Below, piece by piece: positions 21,089-29,703 of a stretch of DNA of 60,595 nucleotides. Below the pieces are notes generated by a model that made no database searches, was not told the DNA's origin, and saw nothing but the letters and a program-made list of their open reading frames with translations. How positions within the stretch are numbered: the stretch's first letter is position 1; each line of letters starts with the position of its first letter. The DNA is taken from contig CAYWYR010000020.1 in NCBI GenBank assembly GCA_964462685.1, positions 1-60,595 on the forward strand, read 5' to 3'. The position numbers were made by a program, and so were the translations under genes. This stretch comes from CAYWYR01 sp964462685. GTDB taxonomy: Bacteria; Bacteroidota; Ignavibacteria; Kapaibacteriales; UBA2268.

Positions 21089-21093
21089 TTTTA

Positions 21094-21147
21094 CCCCGCA
21101 AAGCCCCATGAACACTAAGTTCCTGGGGCTTTTGCTTTTTAGGCGGG
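21094..21147 (+). terminator. strong terminator after the tRNA remnant
   Basis: Stem aaagcccca (21100-21108) with tggggcttt (21124-21132), reinforced inside by gaac/gttc and outside by ccccgc/gcgggg, followed by a T-rich stretch. It probably is the original terminator of the tRNA gene. A partial look-alike (gcaagccccat) lies at 20997-21007. Confidence 0.7.
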
Positions 21148-21278
21148 GGACAGATATTTGCCAATTTTAATGTTGTATATTCAAAAGACTGTAGCGAATA
21201 TCCGCCGGAAGTGCGTATCTTGGGTAAACGTCGCTATAGTTATGGTACATTAGCGTTCATAATAAAAGACCTACGAAC

Positions 21279-21700
21279 ATGAAATTATTGATGTATATAT
21301 TAGTTAGTTTAATTTGTGTTTCTGGAATTGCTCAAACAAATTCCGAAGTAAAAGCAGATTATACATTGACAAAAAGAGAAGCGATTTTTTGAATGCCCTA
21401 TTTGATAGACAACGCAAGGATTTTGATTTCCAAGGAAAAATGGTTGCCTATACAAGCGGGACTTCTGGAACTCAGATTGAAGATAAATCTGCCTTTTTTG
21501 ACAGGTATTTAGAAAATGCATCTCATGGAAAAGTTTGTTCTCTGATTCTATTAACAAAAGAAGAAAAAGAAAAATCGGGTGGATTCGATGTCGTTCTTAT
21601 GTCTCCAGCAAAATTATTTACTACAAAACATCGGGAAATATTAATTGGAGAATTAAAGAAATTATCAAACTCATACGCACAAAAGAATAAATATGAATAA
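21279..21700 (+). pseudogene. small exported protein, frameshifted in a T run
   Basis: From ATG 21279 the frame gives a signal peptide (MKLLMYILVSLICVSGIAQT) and then stops at 21390-21392. The run of six T at 21385-21390 would need seven to continue into the open +1 frame that follows (LNALFDRQRKDFDFQGKMVA) and ends at 21700. The joined product is about 140 residues and unrecognised. The homopolymer makes a sequencing error as likely as true decay. Confidence 0.65.
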
Positions 21701-22088
21701 CCTCAAGAAACTCACCTAAACAAAGTGTTTTTTGTTAATTCAGTTACGGCATAAATGAAGTTCGAGTAAGCATAATGACTTTTGAAATAGAAATTGGGAA
21801 TAATGAATCAGGAACATTATATATACAGAATTAAAAATTACGAAATGCCAACAATGCATATAGCTTATTGCGGGTGAACGGCTCTCAGCAAGTTTTCGCT
21901 CCATAGCCTGCTTTAATCTCGGTGGACAGGTAAACAGCTCCGAAAATCCCCACCTTTCATAGCCAAGGCCGTTCAGTCGGAATACTCCCGCATCCCGCCT
22001 GAATGTGCCGTGGAGCCTTATGAACCGGGACTATCAATATTATAAGACATCTAGTTTAATGTTTGTGAGTAATTTTAAATAGCTTTTG
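21701..22088. other. gene-free stretch with structured GC-richer core
   Basis: No gene seen. The core 21843-22040 is GC-richer than its surroundings and holds nested inverted arms: tgcggg (21869-21874) with cccgca (21987-21992), and gaacggc (21876-21882) with gccgttc (21968-21974). Just left lies gccaacaatgcatatagctt, a motif of a type I associate with spacers between Bacteroidota accessory genes. It could be an attC-like recombination site or a structured RNA. Confidence 0.4.
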
Positions 22089-22523
22089 TTAATCTACATT
22101 ATCAAAATAACCAAGTTCTCTGTCCTCCTCAATAGTTCTTGAGTTCCACGGTCTGAGTTCTGATAGATAATAATTCTTAACAACTGAGCCGTCAGGTTCT
22201 CGCAACGGCAATAGCCTTACTACAGCATTGTTATCGCTTTTAAACATTTTGAGTTTATATTGAGCAAAGTATTTTATTGGGAATTCCTCATCATCGTAAA
22301 TCCAATTTTGTTCTATCAAGCCGTTCATACCCCGAAAATCCCAATATAGCTTTTTAGCCATCATCAGAAATGGGTTGAGTCTTGTAATTCTATTGCTTAA
22401 GTGCATTATCCAATCACTTTCCGATTCAAAGAGATCATTTGGCAGATATACTCTTATCTGTGGTGGTGCAGAATAATAAAATAGCTCGTATTCAATATTA
22501 TGTTCTTGGATATTATTACTCAT
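22089..22523 (-). CDS. unknown protein; possible orphan toxin partner of Panacea pseudogene
   Basis: A 144-residue soluble protein I do not recognise. It is rich in aromatic residues (YELFYYSAPPQIRVYLP, KKLYWDFRG, YYLSELRPWN), has no signal peptide or membrane segment, and ends acidic (ELGYFDNVD). It starts 45 bp after the end of a Panacea-type antitoxin pseudogene on the same strand. Panacea antitoxins are known to pair with many unrelated small toxins encoded next door, so this could be the toxin. If so, its frame has survived the loss of the antitoxin, which would require an inactive toxin or another antidote. Confidence 0.6.
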   Translation of the reverse strand: MSNNIQEHNIEYELFYYSAPPQIRVYLPNDLFESESDWIMHLSNRITRLNPFLMMAKKLYWDFRGMNGLIEQNWIYDDEEFPIKYFAQYKLKMFKSDNNAVVRLLPLREPDGSVVKNYYLSELRPWNSRTIEEDRELGYFDNVD

Positions 22524-22568
22524 CTATTCTTATCTCTCTTTCTCTTAGTTCTTTACTGTAAAATACTA

Positions 22569-23009
22569 TTATTGTTTTTTATTTATTGATACCGAGCAGT
22601 TATCGGCTCGGCTATACCCTTGCCTTGCTTCTAACCACAGTTCTTCTGATGTAACCGCTGTTTATAGTTCCGCTAGGCTCCATTTGCCTAAATCATCTAA
22701 TATAAAATTTATGGCTCCTATTTGCCCAACAGCTAATAGTTCCGCTATTTTGGGATGATTATCTGGGATTATATCACCGTTTTGTAGTTTGGTAAAGTAG
22801 CCCCTTATAGGTTTTAGTTTATAGAATAGATCTTTTATCGTAGGCCCATGTACTCAAGCTTCAAACTCACAATCGGGAAGAGAGTAGCCGAAATATGCTA
22901 GATAGCAAGAATCTGTATAGAGCATCAGTTTCTGTTACTTAGCCGGTGTCATAGGTTCACAGTATTCCAATATATAGTGTGCTAATTGTACGGAAGATAT
23001 TGTTTCCAC
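22569..23009 (-). pseudogene. Panacea-domain (SocA/DUF4065-like) antitoxin, three in-frame stops
   Basis: Reading from GTG 23009, one unbroken frame of 147 codons gives METISSVQLAHYILEYC, then QKLMLYTDSCYLAYFGY, VHGPTIKDLFYKLKPIRG and SLAEL...SEELWLEARQG. The K-x-Q-K-L-x-x-Y and E-x-E-A-(W)-x-x-G-P pattern is that of the Panacea/SocA antitoxin fold. Three stops interrupt it: TAA at codon 25 (22935-22937, where Leu is expected), TGA at codon 52 (22854-22856, where the conserved Trp is expected) and TAA at codon 116 (22662-22664). Three separate nonsense changes without any frameshift indicate genuine decay rather than sequencing error. The gene directly downstream may be the former toxin. Confidence 0.75.
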
Positions 23010-23159
23010 TCTTTTGAATATGTTAAGCACAATTGATTATATTGTTGGTATATACGGTATGACGAAGGATTAGGGTTTGTAAAGGGGCTATAGTATGGAG
23101 AAGGTTATTTAGTTTGTTTCTGGATTAACTGATTTAAGAAAACTTATTATTTCAATAGC

Positions 23160-26100
23160 ATGGCAACTACCTTAGATAAGCTAATAGGCAAGATTAGCAA
23201 TAACACGATCATTGATTATTTCAGTCAGAGCTCTTCCACCTTTTCAAATTCGGTAGAGGACTTGAGCAATGATTATCTTTCCGTATATACTGAGTTTTCC
23301 GAGCTTTTACAGTTAGGCTCTATAACATGTGAGCACGGGGAAGAGCTTGTTGTGCTATCTTGCCGATATAACGGGGAACTGACGGCAAGATCATCCAAAA
23401 AGAAGCAGTATGAAATCGCTAAAAAGGTGATGAAGGAATCTCTGATGGATGCCGCGATATTTATATTCTATGATGAGCGGGGCATATTCAGATTCTCATT
23501 TGTACGCCGAAACGCTATACTCGATAGTGAGGGGAAAGCTCAAAAGTACACACCTTTCCGGAGGTATACTTATCTAGTCGATCCAGGTAAAGCGAACAAG
23601 ACTTTCAAGCAACGGCTGATCGGTCTGGACTACAGTTCACTGGATAAAGTGCAGGATGCTTTTGCGGTGGAGCCTCTCAACAAAGAGTTTTACAGTAAGA
23701 TCATCACCAGTTTCAATAGCCTGGTCGGCAGTACGGAAAAGAAAAAGCCAGGCGCTGAACCGATGCTGACCTTGCCTTCGGATAATCATAATTTAGAGCT
23801 GAAAAAACAGTTCGCGGTAAGGCTGTTGGGGCGGCTTATTTTCTGCTGGTTTCTTATGCACAAAAAGTCCGATGCGGGCAAAGCGCTTATACCTGAGTCT
23901 TTGCTGAGAATGGATGCCTCTATATCAGACTATTATCATAGCGTACTGGAGAAATTATTTTTCGAGACACTGAACAAAGACATCAGCGAAAGAGACTCAA
24001 AGCTGGCGGAGCATGAAGATATTCCTTTCCTAAACGGGGGGCTTTTTGACCCGCTTACAGGCGATGTAAAGGATTATTATAATCCTAATGCTACAGCAGG
24101 TGCCCGCTCCAATTACGGTCTTAAGATCGAGGATGATTGGTTCAGAGATATATTCACCGTGCTTTCTCAGTATAATTTTACGATAGACGAGAACAGCCCC
24201 TACGATGCAGAGGTAAGTATCGACCCGGAAATGCTGGGAAGCGTTTTTGAAAACTTACTTGCCGAGATTGACCCGGATACAAAAAAAAGTGCAAGGAAAT
24301 CAACAAGTAGTTTCTATACACCCCGCCCGATTGTTAATTATATGGTAGAACAATCATTAGTTGAGTATTTGAAAACAAAAGCTACAGACGTTGATGAAGA
24401 GCGGCTCTTATTATTATTTAAAGAAGATGAAGACATCAAGTTAGATGATAGTCAAACTAAAAATATTCTCAAAGCTTTGAGTGAAGTTAAGATATTAGAC
24501 CCTGCCTGCGGTTCAGGTGCTTTTCCGATGGGAGCATTGCACAAAATAATAACCGCACTTGAGAAGCTTGACCCAAACGCTACATGGTGGAAGAATAAAC
24601 AGATTGAAAATGTTCCTAACGCACTAGCCAAAAATATGCTTAAGAAGAAATTGGATGGTGAAAGTGCCGACTACATAAGAAAACTTGGAGTTTTGCAAAA
24701 CTCGATTTACGGTGTTGATATTCAACCGATAGCAACAGAAATATCGAAACTCCGATGCTTTCTAAGTTTGATTATCGACGAGACAATAATTGATGATGAA
24801 GATAATAGAGGTATTCAGGCGTTACCTAACCTTGAGTTTAAATTTGTAACTGCCAATACCTTAATTGGATTAGAAGATAATATATCTGTATTAGATTTTG
24901 GGAAAACAAATAAACTCCAAGAACAACTTGGAACTATACGAAGTCAATATATTCAGGCTTATGGCGAAGAAAAAGTCAAACTACAAAAGTCATTTAAGGA
25001 TGTACAAGATGATATTTTCAAATTGGAAAATGCCGGAAGGGGAAAGAATGAAAGAGCATTGCAATTAGCCTCTTGGAAACCTTTTAGTAATAAAAGCAAT
25101 AGTTGGTTTGATCCATATTGGATGTATGGCATTGAGAAGTTTGATATAGTAATCGGTAATCCGCCTTATAGCGTCTATCAAGGTAAAAGCAAGAAAGACT
25201 TAAATGCATTAATGAAGAATAACATTTATTTTAAAGCAAAGGGTGGTAAAATAAATGCATACGAATTATTTTTATGTAAAACACCATTACTTTTAAAAAC
25301 CAATGGGATTAATTGCCAAATATTCCAAAATTCATTTCTTGCAGATAATGCATCTGCAGGTGTCAGAAGATATTATCTATCCGAACAACAGATTTTAACT
25401 ATTGATTCATTTCCAGAAAGAGACAATCCTAAGAAGCGTGTGTTTGAAAATGTAAAAATGAGCGTTTGTATTCTGATTAATAAAAATATCTATAATCAAG
25501 ATTATAATTTTATAGTTAATTTCTGGAATGATAAATCGAAAACAACTGGGAGAAAGATTTACTATAACAATAAAGCAATTTCTGAATTTAGTGACCAGGC
25601 AATTATATATAATTTGAACAAATATGAAAAGGTACTATTTGAAAAGTACTTTATGGATAACGACACAAAGCTTTCTAAATATTATAAATGTTTAGAAGGG
25701 GAATTAAATATGACTACTCATAAAAACTACTTAATTAAAGATACTTATTCACCATTGGTAATTAAAGGTGCTCAAGTTCAAAGATACTATATAACTGACA
25801 CCCCAAGTCAAGGCGAAGTAGAATATGTTAATAAGATAAGATACCTTAAAGATAATAATAGGAGTAAAAAATCCAAACATCATGAAATGATAAGAATTGC
25901 TATGCAAGGTATAACAGGAGCTAATGATAAAACTAGATTAGTTGCTACAATTATAGACAGAAATATATTCTTAGCAAATTCATGTAATTACATAATATCT
26001 ACGACAGAATCAACTAGATATTCGATATGGTTTTTATTAGGTCTATTTAACTCGACATTTACTAATTGGATATTTAGGAGAAGTAGTACAAACAGTAATG

Positions 26101-26303
26101 TCAACTGTTATGAAGTAAATTCATTAAGGCTTCCTAAGTTCAATGATGTTTTGTATCAAAATTGTGAAAGACTAGTAAAACAAATTATATCCAACCCCGA
26201 AGTCGATACATCCAAAGAAGAAGCCGAAATAGACAGAATAGTCTATGATATGTATGGCCTCACTGCTGAAGAAATCAATATAATAGAAGAAAAAGTAAAG
26301 TAA
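23160..26303 (+). CDS. Eco57I-like N6-adenine DNA methyltransferase, large subunit of a defence operon
   Basis: A 1,047-residue protein. The SAM-binding motif I is LDPACGSGAFPMGAL near residue 445, and the catalytic NPPY of N6-adenine methylases is near residue 667 (DIVIGNPPYSVYQG). Preceding motif I is the family's helical signature NGGLFDPL ... DPEMLGSVFENLLAEI ... STSSFYTPRPIVNYMV. The last 350 residues should be target recognition (LFNSTFTNWIFRR, LRLPKF). I cannot see a convincing PD-(D/E)xK nuclease in the N-terminal 200 residues, so it may only modify DNA and leave cutting to its neighbours. Base composition changes sharply near 24.29 kb: richer in G and C before, AT-rich up to about 26.2 kb. 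It starts a three-gene operon with 16 bp to the helicase. Confidence 0.9.
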   Translation: MATTLDKLIGKISNNTIIDYFSQSSSTFSNSVEDLSNDYLSVYTEFSELLQLGSITCEHGEELVVLSCRYNGELTARSSKKKQYEIAKKVMKESLMDAAIFIFYDERGIFRFSFVRRNAILDSEGKAQKYTPFRRYTYLVDPGKANKTFKQRLIGLDYSSLDKVQDAFAVEPLNKEFYSKIITSFNSLVGSTEKKKPGAEPMLTLPSDNHNLELKKQFAVRLLGRLIFCWFLMHKKSDAGKALIPESLLRMDASISDYYHSVLEKLFFETLNKDISERDSKLAEHEDIPFLNGGLFDPLTGDVKDYYNPNATAGARSNYGLKIEDDWFRDIFTVLSQYNFTIDENSPYDAEVSIDPEMLGSVFENLLAEIDPDTKKSARKSTSSFYTPRPIVNYMVEQSLVEYLKTKATDVDEERLLLLFKEDEDIKLDDSQTKNILKALSEVKILDPACGSGAFPMGALHKIITALEKLDPNATWWKNKQIENVPNALAKNMLKKKLDGESADYIRKLGVLQNSIYGVDIQPIATEISKLRCFLSLIIDETIIDDEDNRGIQALPNLEFKFVTANTLIGLEDNISVLDFGKTNKLQEQLGTIRSQYIQAYGEEKVKLQKSFKDVQDDIFKLENAGRGKNERALQLASWKPFSNKSNSWFDPYWMYGIEKFDIVIGNPPYSVYQGKSKKDLNALMKNNIYFKAKGGKINAYELFLCKTPLLLKTNGINCQIFQNSFLADNASAGVRRYYLSEQQILTIDSFPERDNPKKRVFENVKMSVCILINKNIYNQDYNFIVNFWNDKSKTTGRKIYYNNKAISEFSDQAIIYNLNKYEKVLFEKYFMDNDTKLSKYYKCLEGELNMTTHKNYLIKDTYSPLVIKGAQVQRYYITDTPSQGEVEYVNKIRYLKDNNRSKKSKHHEMIRIAMQGITGANDKTRLVATIIDRNIFLANSCNYIISTTESTRYSIWFLLGLFNSTFTNWIFRRSSTNSNVNCYEVNSLRLPKFNDVLYQNCERLVKQIISNPEVDTSKEEAEIDRIVYDMYGLTAEEINIIEEKVK

Positions 26304-26319
26304 AGCCCGGCACAAAACC

Positions 26320-29300
26320 ATGAGCAATAGCAGCAACGTTACCTTCATCACTAACGAGCAGCCAGAATACTCGATGAAGGATCAAATAATTAGGATTCTT
26401 GAAAAAACCGAGGAATTAAAGTTTTTGGTGGGTTTTTTCTATTTTTCCGGCTGGAAAGAGCTCTACAGTAGCCTGAAGGAGTATAAGGATATCAGTATTA
26501 AGCTGCTCATAGGGCTGGAAGTCGATAGATTGCCCGGCAAAATACTAGTGGAATACGGCGGCTCCAACAGCGACATGAGCCAGGAAGAGCGTATTACCCA
26601 TTTCTATGAATCGCTTGGCATGGCGCTTAATAATCCGGATATGGACAGCCGTGAGTTCTATGAGCAGATAGAGTTCTTTATGGAGATGATTGAAAGCGAA
26701 CGCCTTATAATCCGGAAAACCAAAGACCCCAATCACGCCAAGCTGTATATATTCAAACACCATGAGGAAGAAAGGGATATAGAGGGCGATAGCGGAAGGT
26801 TTATCACGGGCAGCAGTAATCTGACCACTGCCGGCCTTTCCGGGCAATTAGAATTCAATGTACAGATAAGGGATTACGGTTTTCATGAAGCGGAAGCGTT
26901 TTTTGATCAGTTATGGGAAACCGCCACACAGATAACCGAAGTTCCAGACCGAAGGAAGGCTCTCGCCAACTTTATCAGAAAAAAATCTCAAGCGGCCGAT
27001 GTTACCCCTTTTGAGGCGTATATGCTGTTACTGAAGAGATATATCGATCTTCACAACCAGAAGAAGATCAAGCCATATATGGAGGAACTTCTCCAAAAAA
27101 TAGGCTTCAAAAAATTCCTATATCAAACACATGCCGTGGAGCAGGCTCATACCATTCTGGAAACCCACGGTGGGGTTATAATAGCCGATGTAGTGGGGCT
27201 GGGCAAATCCGTAATCGCCGCTATGCTGGCCAAAAGCCTTGGCAAACGGGGTATGGTAATCTGCCCACCCGGTCTTATCGGAAATAAAGATGCCAATACG
27301 GGCTGGTATGAGTATATCAATAAATTCGGGCTATATGACTGGGAGGTGGAAAGCCGTGGCAAAATAGATAAAATAGCCACAGAGTATAGTGAAGAATTTA
27401 TGGACGGGATCGAGGTTCTGATAATTGATGAGGCGCATAACTTCCGTAATCAAGATACTGATGCTTATGCTCATCTGTTTTCGCTCTGCCAGGGCAAAGA
27501 AGTGATATTACTTACCGCTACACCGATCAATAACAGCCCGATGGATATCTTTTCGTTGCTTAATCTGTTTATCGTTCCAGGCCGGTCACCAATAACCTTA
27601 GATCGGAACCTACTCCACAAATTCAGGAGCATAGATAGCCAATACCGTAATCTTTCGTTCATAAATAAAAATTCAAATTCTAAGGATAAAGAAAAGGTAA
27701 CTAAAGCTGAAAAGATTTATAAAGATATCCTTGGTGAACCACTGCCAATAGATCTTACTCATGTAAGAAAAGCGACTAAGGATATTTCGGACGAAGTAAA
27801 GTCAATCATTTCTCCCATTATGATCAGGCGAAACAGGCTGGATATTAAAAATGATGCAGAGTACCGGGAAGAAGTAGGTGAGCTATCGGTAGTAAAAGAT
27901 CCTGAAGAACTGTTTTACTATCTAGATCCGAACCAAGCTGAATTTTATGACCGAGTGGTATCGGAATATTTCGCAGATGAAGAAGGAGCCTTCACCGGGG
28001 CGATATACCAGCCCTTTACTTATGAAAAGCATTTACAGCAAGGCACAGAGCTCAATGAAGAAGACAACAGGTCTTTCCAGCAGCAGAAAAACCTCTATGA
28101 TTTTATGCGCCGCCTGCTTGTTAAGCGTTTTGAGAGCTCATTTGGGGCTTTTATCAGATCAATAGAGCGATTCCGTACGGTACACGAGATAGTAAGACAA
28201 TTTATAGAAAACTCTGGCGGCGATTATATTTTAGATCGTGCTTTAATGGAAAGAATATATGAACTAACAGAAGATGAAATAGATAACGAATTAGAGCAAT
28301 ACAAAGAGAGATTACTAAGCAAGAACAGACCAAAGAACCATAAAATCTATAAAGTATATAATTTTGATAAAAAACAGGATTTTCTTGATGATATTGACTC
28401 TGATATCATGCTGTTTAAAAAAATAGAAAAGGAGATACAAGAACTAGACCTTATCAGCAATGACCCTAAGAGAAAGTATGTATCTGAAAAAGTCAAAGAA
28501 TTAATAAAAAACTCACAAAGTGGACGCAAAGTAATAATCTTCACAGAATATGTGGCTACAGTTAAGCACCTAGAAGATTATTTTAATAATAAATTGAAAG
28601 GTAGGGTTTTGGTATGTGATGGTCATATCTCAAGATCACTTCACAATCAGTTAAACGAAGACTTTAATGCTCAATATAAAGAAGGTCAATCTAATAATTA
28701 TGATCTGCTTATCACAAGCGACAAGCTTGCCGAAGGCTTTAACCTCAATCGGGCTGGAGTTATAATTAATTACGATATACCCTGGAACCCAACGAGAGTG
28801 ATACAGAGAATCGGACGAATCAACCGTATCGGTATGAAAGTGTATGATGAACTTCGGATTTTCAACTTTTTTCCTTCCGAAATAGGTGCAGATCTGGTGA
28901 GGTCCAGAGAGATCGCGGCCCAGAAGATGTTCCTCATACATAATAGCCTGGGTGAAGACAGTAAGGTATTTGACCCTGAAGAAGAGCCTACAGTAGCCGG
29001 ACTTTACAAAAGAATAAATGAAAACCCTGAGGACGAGGGAGAATTAAGCATAACCACAATAATCAGGAACGAATACAAAGCTCTATCTAATAAATATCCT
29101 GAATCGGTTGAAAAGATAACTAACTTACCCCCAAGGGTAAAATCAGCAAAAGCGGACACCGAAAACAGTATAAATGTGATAAGGAGAAAAGGGCTGTCGC
29201 TCTTTCCACTTCATATCAACTACGAGAGTACACAAAAAGAACCAAATACTTTGTTATTTGAAGAGCTTCTGCCATTGATAAAATGTGGAATAGAAGCACC

Positions 29301-29703
29301 AAAGCTAAAACTATCAGATAGTTTTTGGAAACATTACGAAAATATCAGAGACTATAACCCAAACAGCAAAACTAATACAAACGATAATTCAATAGAGCAG
29401 AAAGCTAGGAATAATCTGAAAGCAGCGAGAAGACTGATGGCAAAGGAAGATAATTCTCTGCTACGTTTTGTATCAGATTTACAAATAATATTGAAAGAGT
29501 ACTTTACCTTGCCAATATCGATACTAAGAAGGCTTTCGAAACATACATTATCCGCAAATAACCCAAAAGTATATCATAGTTTTATCAAAGAATTAAAGGA
29601 AGTACATAAGTTGCTTGGCGATAATTATCTCAAATCCATAGAGGCCAAAGTAGCCAGCCATGATGAAGAAGTAATAATCGCTATTGAAAATAGGCATGAA
29701 TAG
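26320..29703 (+). CDS. PLD-nuclease/SNF2-family helicase fusion
   Basis: A 1,127-residue protein. A phospholipase-D-like nuclease domain occupies about residues 1-210, with the HxK box in NHAKLYIFK and the GSSNLT turn (one half-site, so it probably dimerises). The SF2 helicase core follows: Walker A in DVVGLGKSVIAAMLA (about residue 290), DEAH box in LIIDEAHNF, motif III in LLTATPINN, and the C-terminal lobe with VIIFTEYVAT, SDKLAEGFNL and QRIGRINRIG (motif VI). This is the RapA/SNF2-like translocase type found in DISARM, Dnd-type and other restriction systems. Together with the methyltransferase before it and the NERD helicase after it, it probably tracks along and destroys unmodified DNA. 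The gene overlaps the next start by eight bases. Confidence 0.9.
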   Translation: MSNSSNVTFITNEQPEYSMKDQIIRILEKTEELKFLVGFFYFSGWKELYSSLKEYKDISIKLLIGLEVDRLPGKILVEYGGSNSDMSQEERITHFYESLGMALNNPDMDSREFYEQIEFFMEMIESERLIIRKTKDPNHAKLYIFKHHEEERDIEGDSGRFITGSSNLTTAGLSGQLEFNVQIRDYGFHEAEAFFDQLWETATQITEVPDRRKALANFIRKKSQAADVTPFEAYMLLLKRYIDLHNQKKIKPYMEELLQKIGFKKFLYQTHAVEQAHTILETHGGVIIADVVGLGKSVIAAMLAKSLGKRGMVICPPGLIGNKDANTGWYEYINKFGLYDWEVESRGKIDKIATEYSEEFMDGIEVLIIDEAHNFRNQDTDAYAHLFSLCQGKEVILLTATPINNSPMDIFSLLNLFIVPGRSPITLDRNLLHKFRSIDSQYRNLSFINKNSNSKDKEKVTKAEKIYKDILGEPLPIDLTHVRKATKDISDEVKSIISPIMIRRNRLDIKNDAEYREEVGELSVVKDPEELFYYLDPNQAEFYDRVVSEYFADEEGAFTGAIYQPFTYEKHLQQGTELNEEDNRSFQQQKNLYDFMRRLLVKRFESSFGAFIRSIERFRTVHEIVRQFIENSGGDYILDRALMERIYELTEDEIDNELEQYKERLLSKNRPKNHKIYKVYNFDKKQDFLDDIDSDIMLFKKIEKEIQELDLISNDPKRKYVSEKVKELIKNSQSGRKVIIFTEYVATVKHLEDYFNNKLKGRVLVCDGHISRSLHNQLNEDFNAQYKEGQSNNYDLLITSDKLAEGFNLNRAGVIINYDIPWNPTRVIQRIGRINRIGMKVYDELRIFNFFPSEIGADLVRSREIAAQKMFLIHNSLGEDSKVFDPEEEPTVAGLYKRINENPEDEGELSITTIIRNEYKALSNKYPESVEKITNLPPRVKSAKADTENSINVIRRKGLSLFPLHINYESTQKEPNTLLFEELLPLIKCGIEAPKLKLSDSFWKHYENIRDYNPNSKTNTNDNSIEQKARNNLKAARRLMAKEDNSLLRFVSDLQIILKEYFTLPISILRRLSKHTLSANNPKVYHSFIKELKEVHKLLGDNYLKSIEAKVASHDEEVIIAIENRHE

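Noticed and set aside
26545..26847. Antisense frame within the PLD-helicase gene
   Set aside because: It is a shadow of the conserved HxK/GSSN coding region on the other strand.
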